From Lachnospiraceae bacterium OF09-6 (lineage in GTDB: Bacteria; Bacillota; Clostridia; Lachnospirales; Lachnospiraceae): a DNA stretch of 64,000 bases. Below the pieces are notes generated by a model. The model was not told the DNA's origin, did not search any database, and saw nothing but the letters and a program-made list of their open reading frames with translations. Shown here piece after piece: positions 1 to 8,788 of this stretch (positions within the stretch are counted from its first letter, which is position 1; each line of letters starts with the position of its first letter). Location of the stretch: assembly GCA_003435055.1 (NCBI GenBank), contig QUMM01000015.1:1-64000 (forward strand). The letters are read 5' to 3'. The position numbers and the translations under genes are program-made.

Positions 1-4
1 GTCG

Positions 5-157
5 ACTGACCCCGGATTGCTTATTCTGCTTCTTCTCCGGCGTCTTTGTTCCTCTTCACGGGCAGCCACTGACCCCGGATTGCTTAACCTTCTTCTTCTC
101 CGGCGTCTTTGTTTCTCTTCCCAGGCAGTCACTGACCCCGGATTGCTTATCTTGCTT
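5..157. repeat. 63-bp tandem repeat, about 2.4 units
   Basis: The motif ACTGACCCCGGATTGCTTA begins at 5, 68 and 131, an exact 63-bp spacing, with near-identical sequence in between (CTTCTTCTCCGGCGTCTTTG in units one and two). The third unit ends at the stop codon of the amidohydrolase. The period is a multiple of three and one plus-strand frame stays open through it, but there is no ribosome site and the product would be low-complexity Leu-rich, so it is probably non-coding. The array may extend beyond the left edge. Confidence 0.85.
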
Positions 158-1224
158 CTAAATCAGCATCTCGAATACTTTCGCAGCACTCTCTATAATC
201 TCATCTGGGAATTCGTATTCCTCGGTATGTAATTGTGGGTGATCTTCGCCATCTCCGATTCCCAAAAATGCTCCCTCACATTCTCTCAGATAATATCCAA
301 AGTCTTCTGACCATCGCATCGGCTCGGAAAGTTCCTGTGTTTTCAATCCAAGCTTCCGGGCGGCTTCCTTTATTTTTTCCACAGATTTCTCATGGTTTTC
401 TGTCGCCGGGAATCGCTCGATTTCTTCCAGCTCCAAAGCAAATCCACCTTTTTCTGCCATCTCTTGCGCGCTCTTTCGGATCTCCTTTAAATATGATTCA
501 AATTCCACCTCTTTCTCTGCGCGAACAGTAAATCGTACTTCTCCTTCCGAAGCTGACATTCCATAACTGTTGCTTCCGATCAAGACTCCGATCACGGTCA
601 TGCGTACAATCTTGCCCTGACTCTGAAATTGTCTGGTTAACTCTTCCACTTCCAGAATCAGTCTTGCGAGCGTCTCAGACGGATTTTTCCCATTTTCCGG
701 ATATGCCGCATGTGTCGGGCTGCCTGTCATACGAATACGCAAACCTGTGGATGCACAGGCAAACGTTCCTCTTCGAAGAAGTACAGCACCTTTCGTATAA
801 CCGGGAATATTATGCAATCCATAGATTTCTGAAATTCCTTTTTCGCAAATCAACGAACAGCATATTTTACCACCTTCACCGGTTTCTTCACCCGGCTGAA
901 AAATCAGATACACATCACGGCTTAGCTTTTTTCCGTTCAGTCTCACCGCCAGTTCTGCCAGAATCGCGCTGTGTCCGTCATGACCACAGAAATGTCCCAC
1001 CGTTTTTCCATCCAGACTAACGGCATCCATATCCGCGCGAAATGCAATCGGTGGCTGCAGCTTATCTGTCAAATCTGCCTTCTTCCAGGCATAAAACCAT
1101 GCCCCCGATCCACTATCTCCAGATCGGTCTTATTCTGCAAATATTGCATTAACGTTTCTTTCGTCTTTCTCTCCTGCATGGACCGCTCTGGAATCTCATG
1201 CAGACGTTGTCTTAATTTTTCCAA
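158..1224 (-). CDS. M20D-family amidohydrolase/peptidase (frameshifted)
   Basis: Zinc-dependent M20 amidohydrolase of the hippurate/N-acyl-amino-acid hydrolase type, expected to cleave an N-acyl amino acid or peptide in the cytoplasm. Family marks: FRADMDAV, the metal-binding GHFCGHDGH, PGEETGEGG with the catalytic Glu pair, and GLHNIPG. The N-terminal part (LRQRLHEIPERS) lies in another frame. The two frames join if the run of five C at 1102-1106 had six, giving DRGAWFYAWKKADL. The start chosen is TTG at 1224, seven bases after GAGGA and 13 bp below the stop of the gene before it. The reconstructed length (about 355 residues) is slightly short for the family. The substrate cannot be told. 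Either a sequencing error or a homopolymer phase switch. Confidence 0.8.
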
Positions 1225-1237
1225 TGAATCTTCCTCT

Positions 1238-2155
1238 TTAAAGTTTATATTCCTTATATAACTGCTCACGTCTTTTCGGATCTGTGGATACACGCAGTAT
1301 TTCTTCATTTCTCTGATCACGAATAAGTTGACTAATCAATTTTCCTAAACGTGCTTCTCCAATTTCTTTCCCTTCTGCTTTTCCTTCTGCTTTTCCCTCT
1401 GCTTTCAACCTTTCCGATTCTAATTCTAAAATCTTTCCGCCCATAACATTTCCTATTCCTTTCCTGACCTCTTCTTCATTTCGAAAGATATAGTCCGCTA
1501 TCTTTATAATCAGCTTTGTCATATCTGTGTACAACTCAGATTTTCCGTTTTCTGTCACTTCTTTTTCCAAATTTACTCTGATTTCCTCGTATTCATTTAA
1601 TAATATCTGGAATAGCTTTGGATCTTTACTCAAATCGTGTTCTTTTTTTTCATATCGCATAATATAAAATGGTAAAAGCATTAAAAGATTTTTTTCAAAG
1701 ATATTATCCTTGGTATAATCAGCCAGCCGTATCGTTGGGATAGAATATAAATGTAGCTGTCCATCTGGAAAAATCACATCTGCTTCTAAATAATCCGGTG
1801 TATTCTCTGAGTTTCGTAAAAATAATACACAGGATCTTGGAAATTCTATCAAGTATCTCCGTCCTTGTTTCTCTGCATTTCCTATTGCAATTGCAAAATC
1901 ATATTCAATCATGCGTATGGTCATTGTTGTGTCATCTGTACTCTGACATTCTATATGATACATTCTTTCTCCGATTAAAAGACAGGAATCTGTAATAATT
2001 TCTCCATCTTCCTGTTGATGCTCATTGCGAAGTTGTATGATTTTTACATCTTCCGGATAAGATGTATGAAATACTTCATTAATCAATGGTACTGCCAGAT
2101 ATGGCATCTTTTCAATCATAGTACGAAACACATCGTCAAAAATGGTATTATTCAT
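1238..2155 (-). CDS. Rpn family / PD-(D/E)XK nuclease transposase-like protein
   Basis: 305 residues of the Rpn (YhgA-like, PD-(D/E)XK) family, whose members are recombination-promoting nucleases or nuclease remnants scattered in Firmicutes. The N-terminal nuclease fold shows the active-site pattern: Asp in EIITDSCLL followed by the E-x-Q motif in YHIECQST. The C-terminal third is charged and helical and has the KAEGKAEGKAEG repeat common in this family. ATG at 2155 is preceded by AAAGGAG. It ends 13 bp before the amidohydrolase start, but the two functions are unrelated. Role in the cell not known; it may be a domesticated or self-mobilising element. Confidence 0.85.
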   Translation of the reverse strand: MNNTIFDDVFRTMIEKMPYLAVPLINEVFHTSYPEDVKIIQLRNEHQQEDGEIITDSCLLIGERMYHIECQSTDDTTMTIRMIEYDFAIAIGNAEKQGRRYLIEFPRSCVLFLRNSENTPDYLEADVIFPDGQLHLYSIPTIRLADYTKDNIFEKNLLMLLPFYIMRYEKKEHDLSKDPKLFQILLNEYEEIRVNLEKEVTENGKSELYTDMTKLIIKIADYIFRNEEEVRKGIGNVMGGKILELESERLKAEGKAEGKAEGKEIGEARLGKLISQLIRDQRNEEILRVSTDPKRREQLYKEYKL

Positions 2156-2382
2156 ATAACACTCCTTTTGGTATTTACATTATAACATTTTGTCTGTTTC
2201 TATTAAATACGTATTCATTTTATAAATTGTATTTTTATCTTTGGAATGATTGGCGGATACCAGCCTAAGAATTACTAGTAAGAATTTTTAGATTACTATT
2301 TTTATACTATACACTATCTAACTTCCTATAGCAAGCCTGCCTTTACACCAAAACACAATATGCTCCCACATCTACACAAAAA
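2156..2382. other. Intergenic, AT-rich, no gene seen
   Basis: AT-rich spacer upstream of the Rpn gene. No ORF with a ribosome site and no recognised RNA were found. It probably holds the promoter of the Rpn gene, but no convincing -35/-10 pair was chosen. Confidence 0.5.
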
Positions 2383-2429
2383 GAGCCTCTATTTCACAGA
2401 TCTTACATTCTTCTGTGAAATAGCAGCTC
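2383..2429 (-). terminator. Rho-independent terminator of the mutarotase-like gene
   Basis: CTATTTCACAGA (2389-2400) pairs perfectly with TCTGTGAAATAG (2412-2423), extended by GAGC/GCTC across a 2x2 internal loop. Read on the minus strand, the stem is followed by CTCTTTTTGTG, so it terminates transcription of the gene that ends at 2510. Confidence 0.8.
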
Positions 2430-2509
2430 CTCTTCTTCACACTTCGCGTAACTCCCCGTTGTCAGCCATCCCGTGTGTCACATACCAATTGCATTTATCA
2501 GATCGTTCA

Positions 2510-3013
2510 TTAAATGTGAATGGAATCACTCCAGTCATCTTCATCATACGCCAGATCTACCTCATCGTGATCTTTGTGCTTCGTATAACCACCAAGCATC
2601 GCATGATAATATTCTTCCTGTGCGATCTCTTCCATCTCATCATCCGGCATCGGACTCTCTAAAAGCGTTCCACCGATTCTTCGAAGCGGTGCCCACCAGT
2701 TTGTAGTCAGGAGTTCCGTACTCGGTACATCTCTTCTTCGCGTCGGAATCAGGAAATCTTTCATCTCCGGATGTTCCATCATCAATGCCATATCTGCATG
2801 AAAATCGTTTCCAACATATTCAAAACTCATGAGAATCATATCATTCAGATAAAAATAGAACTGCTTTCTCATGCCGTGCATCCACATGATCTGCTGAATC
2901 TTCTCAGGTGGATTCAGATGAGTCTTCAGATATTCCTCTCTCTCTTCCGGCACTACATAAATGATCTCTTCTACTCTGCGTGCCTGTTTCTTTTTCTTTT
3001 TTACATTCTCCAT
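2510..3013 (-). CDS. L-rhamnose mutarotase (RhaM/RhaU)-like protein
   Basis: About 167 residues. The first ~110 residues resemble the L-rhamnose mutarotase dimeric alpha/beta barrel family, which interconverts anomers of L-rhamnose: VPEEREEYLKTH, WMHGMRKQFYFYLND, MILMSFEYVG, and a closing NWWAPLRRIGGTL. The ~50-residue acidic tail is unusual (rich in D/E/H/Y). Preferred start is the ATG at 3013, nine bases after GGGGG; an in-frame ATG 30 bp upstream lacks a ribosome site. Its own terminator lies downstream. No rhamnose isomerase or kinase is adjacent, although an RhaD-like aldolase is encoded 35 kb away. The family assignment is fairly sure, the sugar is not. Confidence 0.7.
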   Translation of the reverse strand: MENVKKKKKQARRVEEIIYVVPEEREEYLKTHLNPPEKIQQIMWMHGMRKQFYFYLNDMILMSFEYVGNDFHADMALMMEHPEMKDFLIPTRRRDVPSTELLTTNWWAPLRRIGGTLLESPMPDDEMEEIAQEEYYHAMLGGYTKHKDHDEVDLAYDEDDWSDSIHI

Positions 3014-3208
3014 TACAACATTCCCCCTGCGTTGTTTTTGCATGGTCTTATTATAATGAAATTCTGGTGCTTTTTCAAGAAAAACATCTCATTTTTTGTT
3101 TATTTTTAATATTTTTCTATCACTTTTATATATTTTTTTGTGCAACATGTGTATTATGTATGACAGTTTTAAATTCTTTCCATCACTCTGTACGAAGCCA
3201 GTTCACAA

Positions 3209-3466
3209 TTAGCCTTTCAGTCCACGCGCCTGTCTGCTCATGTCCTCTACAACGATATCATAGATTTCTCCAAGACTTGCACAATACTCCAACACCTGCC
3301 ACGGTTCATTAGTATGAAAATGAATCTTAATCAGCTCTTCATCTCCGACCGCCAGCAGACAGTCTCCCTTAAAATGCTCTGTAAAATATTCACTGATTTC
3401 ATCCTCATCCAGATTCTCACCTTCAATTAAAAGCTGTGTATCATATCGAAATTCAATTGGTTCCAT
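3209..3466 (-). CDS. Stand-alone FakA/YloV C-terminal-like domain protein
   Basis: 85 residues that match the C-terminal region of the DAK-kinase-like protein FakA/YloV (fatty acid kinase subunit): the pattern GDCLLAVGDEELIKIHFHTNEP followed by LEYCASLGEIYDIVVEDM corresponds to FakA's GDSLVVVGD..LIKVHVHTNDP block (family knowledge). The kinase (DhaL-like) and middle domains are absent, so it is a single-domain relative rather than a whole kinase. ATG at 3466 follows GGGAGG. It is monocistronic between spacers. It might bind or sense the same partner as FakA, but function is inference only. Confidence 0.65.
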   Translation of the reverse strand: MEPIEFRYDTQLLIEGENLDEDEISEYFTEHFKGDCLLAVGDEELIKIHFHTNEPWQVLEYCASLGEIYDIVVEDMSRQARGLKG

Positions 3467-3583
3467 TGTCGGTTCCTCCCTGTTGTTTATTTGAGGTTAT
3501 TATACACTAACTCCAAATGACTGTACAGCTTAGAATTTATCTGCTAAAATAATTTTCACTATAAATGAAAAGAGGTCCATAAC

Positions 3584-4384
3584 ATGAAACTTACGATTTT
3601 AGGCACTGGGAACGCTATGGTCACCAAATGCTATAACACCTGTTTCGCCATTGAAAAAGATGGTCATTATTTTCTGGTTGATGGTGGCGGCGGCAATACC
3701 ATTATGAAACAGCTGAAAGATGCGGATATTGACTGGCGGGAGATCACTGATGTTTTCGTTACCCACAAGCATGTGGATCACATCATGGGAATTATCTGGA
3801 TTATACGTCTCTTCGGACAAAATATTGCCGAAAAGGGGCTGGAACGTGAGCTGAACATCTATGGTCATGAAGAGGTCATTCATATTCTTCATTCCATGGC
3901 TGAACTGCTTCTTCAGAAAAAACATTGTGATGCCATTGGAAAACAGATTCATATGATCAAAGTGAAAGATGGCGAAAGCAGACAGATTCTTGGTCAGAAA
4001 GTGACCTTTTTCGACATCCAGTCCACCAAAGCAAAACAGTTTGGTTTTTCCATGGATCTGGGTGATGATGAAAAACTCACCTGCTGCGGCGATGAACCAT
4101 TTAATCCTTGTGAAGAAAAATACGCCAAAGACAGCAAGTGGCTGCTTCACGAGGCATTTTGTCTCTATGGGCAGGCTGACAAATATCAGCCATATAAGAA
4201 GCATCATTCTACGGTAAAGGATGCCTGTGAACTGGCAGAATCCCTGCACATAAAAAATCTGATCTTATATCATACAGAAGATGCCACACTGGAGCATCGG
4301 AAGGAGCTGTACACAGAAGAAGGCTCCATGTATTACCATGGAACCCTCTATGTACCAGATGATCTGGACGAGTTTGAATTATGA
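3584..4384 (+). CDS. MBL-fold metallo-hydrolase (RNase Z-like)
   Basis: 266 residues with a metallo-beta-lactamase fold. Seen: N-terminal beta strand MKLTILGTGNA, the metal-binding THKHVDHIMG (HxHxDH), a later DLGDDEKLTCCGD strand and the metal ligands in LLHEAFC and HHSTVKDA, ending with LILYHTE. The order resembles the ribonuclease Z / arylsulfatase-like branch of the superfamily, but the long insertion typical of tRNase Z (exosite arm) is not obvious, so the substrate (RNA, ester or nucleotide) is undecided. Start ATG is nine bases after AAGAGG. It stands alone on the plus strand and converges with the alpha-galactosidase. Confidence 0.8.
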   Translation: MKLTILGTGNAMVTKCYNTCFAIEKDGHYFLVDGGGGNTIMKQLKDADIDWREITDVFVTHKHVDHIMGIIWIIRLFGQNIAEKGLERELNIYGHEEVIHILHSMAELLLQKKHCDAIGKQIHMIKVKDGESRQILGQKVTFFDIQSTKAKQFGFSMDLGDDEKLTCCGDEPFNPCEEKYAKDSKWLLHEAFCLYGQADKYQPYKKHHSTVKDACELAESLHIKNLILYHTEDATLEHRKELYTEEGSMYYHGTLYVPDDLDEFEL

Positions 4385-4398
4385 TAAGCCAGTGTGCT

Positions 4399-4475
4399 AT
4401 GTGCCGGTGGCACATGTTTAGCACCGACCGGAGTGAAACGGAGATGTGAGAGTACGAAGTACGGAGCAATCCGTA
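4399..4475. repeat. Hairpin-rich intergenic element between convergent genes
   Basis: ATGTGCC-GGT-GGCACAT (4399-4415) is a perfect 7-bp stem with a three-base loop, followed by GTACGAAGTAC and GGAGCAATCC-type small palindromes. There is no T-tract, so it is more like a repeat-type spacer than a canonical terminator. Only one copy was noticed in the window. Confidence 0.4.
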
Positions 4476-4483
4476 TGGCATTA

Positions 4484-6673
4484 TTATAACCTGACCACAT
4501 GATATAACTTACTCCAGTAATCTCCCTTCAGCGGTGGAATGAGGATGCCAGCCTGCATCAGCATTTCGCCGCTGTATACTTTTCCGGTCTCTTCCAGCAC
4601 ATATTGTGCTTCCGGGATCAGGTTCTTCCAGCGAATCCTCCGGCTCTTCACATTCGGACGTACCAGCACCTGTACATAAGTCAGCAGTGCTTCACTCTTT
4701 TCTTTGTCTGTCACCTGCCAGCAGTCATAAAAATGATTTTCTCGCCAGGACGCAATTCGGTCATAATCACCTTCTCGAATCAGCTCATTGTACTTATGAT
4801 ACATCGCTGTCTGTTCCGGTATCTGTGCCCTGTCAGCTTCAGAGAGTCTGGTGATATCCAGTTCATAGCCAAATGTTCCAGCCAGCGCAATGTGCCCTCT
4901 GGTCTGAAATGGCACCGTTCTCCCGGTAATGTGGTTCGGGCAGTCACTGACATGTGCCCCCATGGCAGACAACGGGTACAGCATTGCCGTTCCCTCCTGA
5001 ATGGAAAGGCGCTCGATCGCATCAGTATCGTCAGAGCACCAGATCTGAGGGCTGTAATACAGCATACCCGGATCAAATCTTGCACCTCCTGAGGAACAGT
5101 TTTCTAACAATAAATCGGGGAACTCTGTTACCAGACGTTCCTGCATCTGATAGACAGCCAGCATATAACGGTGCATCAGTTCTCCCTGGCATTCTGACGT
5201 CAGGCCATAACTTCCAATATCCGTCAGCTGCCGGTTCATATCCCATTTTACATAATCGATACCGGTCTCCCGTAGAATCTTTGCCACGCTTTCATAAATA
5301 TAATCCGCCACTTCCGGCCTTGTCAGATCCAGTACATACTGTGCTCTGCTCATCAATGGCTCTCTTCCAGGGATCTGAATGGCCCAGTCTGGGTGCTTTC
5401 GGAAAAGCTCAGAATCCGGTGACACCATTTCCGGTTCAAACCAGATACCGAACTTCATGTCCAGTGCTTTTACCCGGTCAACCAGTGCTTTCAGTCCTCC
5501 CTGCAGCTTTTCTTCGTTCACAATCCAGTCCCCAAGAGAGCTGTCATCATTGTTTCTTTTTCCGAACCAGCCATCATCCATTACCAGCATCTCAATGCCA
5601 GACTTTTTCGCTTCTCTGGCAATATCCAGGAGCTTTTCTGTATCAAAGTTAAAATAAGTTGCTTCCCAGTTATTAATCAGGATCGGACGGCTCTCATGAA
5701 GATATTTACTGCGAATCAGATGCTTTCGATAGAGATCATGGAAAGTCTTTGTCATCTTCCCGATTCCTGCATCGGAATAAACCATTACCACTTCTGGTGC
5801 CTGAAATGTCTCCTGTGGATTCAGTTTCCAGGAAAATCCTTCTGGATGAATCCCCATTACCATGCGAACAGTATCGAATTCTGTCACTTCCGCCTGCGCC
5901 ATAAAGTTTCCGGAATACACAAAATGCATCGCATAAACTTCGCCCATATCCTGATTGGTTCCAGGTGTCACCAACGCCAGAAATGGATGTTCCTGATGAC
6001 TGCTCTCTCCTCTCCAGGAGCCAATCTGATGTCTTCCTCTGGAAAGCGGTGTTCTCTCAATCTGCCGTTCCCTTGCCCAGGCCCCGGTCAGTGTCATCAT
6101 CTCAAAACCTTCGTTATCCATATCCAGACATGCGCTCAATACTTTTTCCAGATACAATGGCGCCGTTCCTGCATTGATAATCTGCACGCTTCGGGCTATG
6201 ACATCCACATCTTCAAAAACAGAAAAACAAAGTACTGCTTCCAGATCCAGGAGTTCATCTTTCAGGGTGATCTCCAGTGTCTCACATTCTTCTTCAGATC
6301 CGAATGTTGCAGGAAGACCTGCCAACGATTTCTTGCCATGAAAAATCTCATGTTTTTCGTAATGGAGCTCACATCCCCGATGCCCCGCTTCTGTCCGCAC
6401 AGCCAGAGCTGTCTCACGGTAATCTCCCAGTCCGGCTGTCGGATATTCCTGTGGAAAACACCCGATAAAAGAAGCCTTTTCCCGTACATTTGTCTCCGGC
6501 GTAAAAGGCGGTTCTTCTGTCCTCAGAAGATAAGATGCTGACAGGTCTGTCATTCTTTTTCCATAATAGATATGTCCAAGATACTGACCATCTTCCGTCA
6601 GTCCACAAAGATATGTGGTATGCTTTGTATGAAGTCCAAAAACTTTCTGGTCTTCTTCATACACAATTCCCAT
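4484..6673 (-). CDS. Alpha-galactosidase, GH36
   Basis: About 729 residues, full length for GH36 enzymes, which remove alpha-1,6-galactose from raffinose-type oligosaccharides and galactomannans with retention of configuration. The N-terminal beta-supersandwich is followed by the TIM barrel: WEATYFNFD, MLVMDDGWFG, WFEPEMVSPDS, the nucleophile Asp in DYVKWDMNR, CSSGGARFDPGML, and the acid/base Asp in CSDDTDA. No signal peptide, so it acts in the cytoplasm on imported sugar. The start at 6673 was chosen because GGAGGAGG precedes it; an upstream in-frame ATG lies inside the ATPase gene. It overlaps that gene's end by 17 bp, so it is probably translationally coupled to the importer, although the importer is not of a sugar type. 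Confidence 0.93.
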   Translation of the reverse strand: MGIVYEEDQKVFGLHTKHTTYLCGLTEDGQYLGHIYYGKRMTDLSASYLLRTEEPPFTPETNVREKASFIGCFPQEYPTAGLGDYRETALAVRTEAGHRGCELHYEKHEIFHGKKSLAGLPATFGSEEECETLEITLKDELLDLEAVLCFSVFEDVDVIARSVQIINAGTAPLYLEKVLSACLDMDNEGFEMMTLTGAWARERQIERTPLSRGRHQIGSWRGESSHQEHPFLALVTPGTNQDMGEVYAMHFVYSGNFMAQAEVTEFDTVRMVMGIHPEGFSWKLNPQETFQAPEVVMVYSDAGIGKMTKTFHDLYRKHLIRSKYLHESRPILINNWEATYFNFDTEKLLDIAREAKKSGIEMLVMDDGWFGKRNNDDSSLGDWIVNEEKLQGGLKALVDRVKALDMKFGIWFEPEMVSPDSELFRKHPDWAIQIPGREPLMSRAQYVLDLTRPEVADYIYESVAKILRETGIDYVKWDMNRQLTDIGSYGLTSECQGELMHRYMLAVYQMQERLVTEFPDLLLENCSSGGARFDPGMLYYSPQIWCSDDTDAIERLSIQEGTAMLYPLSAMGAHVSDCPNHITGRTVPFQTRGHIALAGTFGYELDITRLSEADRAQIPEQTAMYHKYNELIREGDYDRIASWRENHFYDCWQVTDKEKSEALLTYVQVLVRPNVKSRRIRWKNLIPEAQYVLEETGKVYSGEMLMQAGILIPPLKGDYWSKLYHVVRL

Positions 6674-7763
6674 TTTTTTCCGCCTCCTCCTGCAACAGTC
6701 TGTTCTTTTCATTGATGGTGCCATATTCTTTCAGGCAGCAAACTACCTTTTTACAGCGATGCATCAATGCTCTCGCCCGGTCCAGCGTACTGTCACTGAT
6801 TTCGCAAAATGCCTTTTCCGTTACTACCTCTACCGCCAGAGCTTTCGCCACCTGGCAGTCAATATCATTTTCATGCAGCACACCGGCTGCAAATGGAATG
6901 CCTTTTCGCTGCAGCTTACGAAATACCGGTATGCCACTACCATTTCCTGCAATGACAAATACCTCTGGTTCACCCCGTGCCGGTTCCAGCTCCAGACAAC
7001 CAAAGTCTGCATTATAACTGCCCTTCGTCACTCCATACAATGCCCTGATATAATCAGACGTAAAGATCTCTTCCGGTGCTCCGTAACGTTCAATCTTACT
7101 GCCGTGCACACAGATTACCTGGTCGGATATCTTCTGTGCCAGATCCAGTTCATGCAGAGACATGATCACCGCCACATTCCGTTGTCTGACCATGTCCTTT
7201 AGAATCGTCAGCAGTTCCAGCTTATGTCGAATATCCAGGAAAGAAGTCGGCTCATCCAAAATAATAATCTCCGGCTCCTGACAGATGGCTCTGGCCAGCA
7301 GAATTCTCTGCCGTTGACCATCACTGATTTCAGAGAAATCGCAATCTGCCAGTTCTTCCGCATGTACCAGCTTCATAGCTTCCTGTACTTTCTGATGATC
7401 CTCTTCGCTTAAAATACCAAGACGCCCGGTATAAGGATAACGTCCGGTATTTACCACATCCTCACAGGTCATCAGCTCTGGCCGGATACGCTCCGTCAGT
7501 ACTACCGCCATCTTCTTTGCAGTATCCTTCTCCGTCATTTCCCGGATTGACTGCCGATCAATATACACGGTTCCGGCAATCAGCGTCAGTTGTCTGGTAA
7601 TACTTTTTAAAATGGTGGATTTGCCGGCGCCATTTGGTCCGATCAGCGTCAGAATCTCTCCTTTTTTCAGCCGGATCTCAATATCTTTAATCAACGGTTC
7701 ACCATTATAACCCACCGTCATTTTATCTGTATATACAAAATAGTCTTTCTTTTCATCCATCAT
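6657..7763 (-). CDS. ABC transporter ATP-binding protein, FecE/BtuD type, with C-terminal extension
   Basis: 368 residues. The first ~250 form an importer ATPase of the iron-siderophore/heme/cobalamin class: Walker A GPNGAGKST, signature ISDGQRQR (in place of LSGGQ), Walker B IIILDEPTSFLD and the switch His in SLHELDLA. The last ~115 residues are an extra domain with a nucleotide-binding-like strand (VFVIAGNGSGIPVFRKL) and a Cys-rich stretch (HRCKKVVCCLKEYG); what it does is not known. Its start overlaps the permease stop by 4 bp and its end overlaps the galactosidase. Works with the permease and binding protein just upstream. Confidence 0.9.
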   Translation of the reverse strand: MMDEKKDYFVYTDKMTVGYNGEPLIKDIEIRLKKGEILTLIGPNGAGKSTILKSITRQLTLIAGTVYIDRQSIREMTEKDTAKKMAVVLTERIRPELMTCEDVVNTGRYPYTGRLGILSEEDHQKVQEAMKLVHAEELADCDFSEISDGQRQRILLARAICQEPEIIILDEPTSFLDIRHKLELLTILKDMVRQRNVAVIMSLHELDLAQKISDQVICVHGSKIERYGAPEEIFTSDYIRALYGVTKGSYNADFGCLELEPARGEPEVFVIAGNGSGIPVFRKLQRKGIPFAAGVLHENDIDCQVAKALAVEVVTEKAFCEISDSTLDRARALMHRCKKVVCCLKEYGTINEKNRLLQEEAEKNGNCV

Positions 7764-8770
7764 CGCTGTTTCCTCACCATCATATAGATCACAACCGGTG
7801 CTCCAAATATCGCTGTCACGGAACTGATAGACAGCTCTGTCGGTGCAAATACCGTTCTTGCGATCAGATCACAGAACAGGCAGAATACTGCACCTCCCAG
7901 GAAACATCCAGGTATAATCAAAATTGGTTTTGCCGTCTTCATCAGTGACTTAATCAGATGAGGAACTGCAATTCCCACAAAGGAAATAGGACCTGCAAAG
8001 GCTGTTACCGTTGCGGACAGCACGCTGGACAGCAAAATAAGGCTGATACGAAATGCTTTGATATTCACTCCCATATTCTGTGCATAGTTTTCCCCCAGCT
8101 GATAGGCGCTCATTGGCTTGGACATAAGAAAAGCCAGGGCCAGTGAAATCAATACCACTACCGTACAGACCTGTACATTCCCCCAGGTTGTACCGGAAAA
8201 ACTTCCCAGTGACCAGTTATGCAGGTTCACAATATTGGAATCATCGGCAAAAGTTACTACAAAATCAGTCACCGCCGAGCAAATATATCCAATCATAACA
8301 CCACAGATAACCAGCATGGACATTCTCTTTACTTTTCTGGAAACCAGCAAGATAAAGCCCATGGATATCATAGATCCCACAAAAGCAGCCAGAATCATCA
8401 CCAGGGAACTGGACGCAATCCCACGGCTGAGAAGAAAGATCATCACCAGAGATACCACCAGCTTTGCACCGGATGAAATTCCCAGTACAAATGGTCCGGC
8501 AATGGGATTTCCAAAAAACGTCTGCAGGAGAAATCCGGAAACGGATAAAGCCCCTCCCAGTAGCAGTGCCGCCAGAATACGGGGCAGACGAATCTGCCAG
8601 ACAATATTGTAGGCCGTCTGCTCACCTGTCTTTTTCACTATGATATCAAAGATTTCTTTTACCGACATCTGTACACTGCCTGCGTTGATATTCCAGAAAA
8701 ACAGCATCAACAGTAAAACAATTAATATCACAAACGATACCGCATATCGAATCTGTGCTTTTTTCTTCAT
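7760..8770 (-). CDS. ABC transporter permease, FecCD family
   Basis: 336 residues with about nine to ten hydrophobic segments, the length and pattern of FecCD/BtuC permeases that import iron-siderophore complexes, heme or cobalamin. Recognisable family blocks are RLPRILAALLLGGALSVSG near residue 65 and GPISFVGIAVPHL near residue 260, the latter being the ATPase-coupling loop region. The gene begins 18 bp after the binding-protein stop and overlaps the ATPase gene by 4 bp, so the three form a single operon. Confidence 0.93.
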   Translation of the reverse strand: MKKKAQIRYAVSFVILIVLLLMLFFWNINAGSVQMSVKEIFDIIVKKTGEQTAYNIVWQIRLPRILAALLLGGALSVSGFLLQTFFGNPIAGPFVLGISSGAKLVVSLVMIFLLSRGIASSSLVMILAAFVGSMISMGFILLVSRKVKRMSMLVICGVMIGYICSAVTDFVVTFADDSNIVNLHNWSLGSFSGTTWGNVQVCTVVVLISLALAFLMSKPMSAYQLGENYAQNMGVNIKAFRISLILLSSVLSATVTAFAGPISFVGIAVPHLIKSLMKTAKPILIIPGCFLGGAVFCLFCDLIARTVFAPTELSISSVTAIFGAPVVIYMMVRKQR

Positions 8771-8788
8771 GCGTCAGCTTCCTTCTTT

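Noticed and set aside
5..232. Possible small Leu-rich protein from the tandem repeat
   Set aside because: No ribosome site before the ATG, low complexity, and it runs antisense into the amidohydrolase gene.
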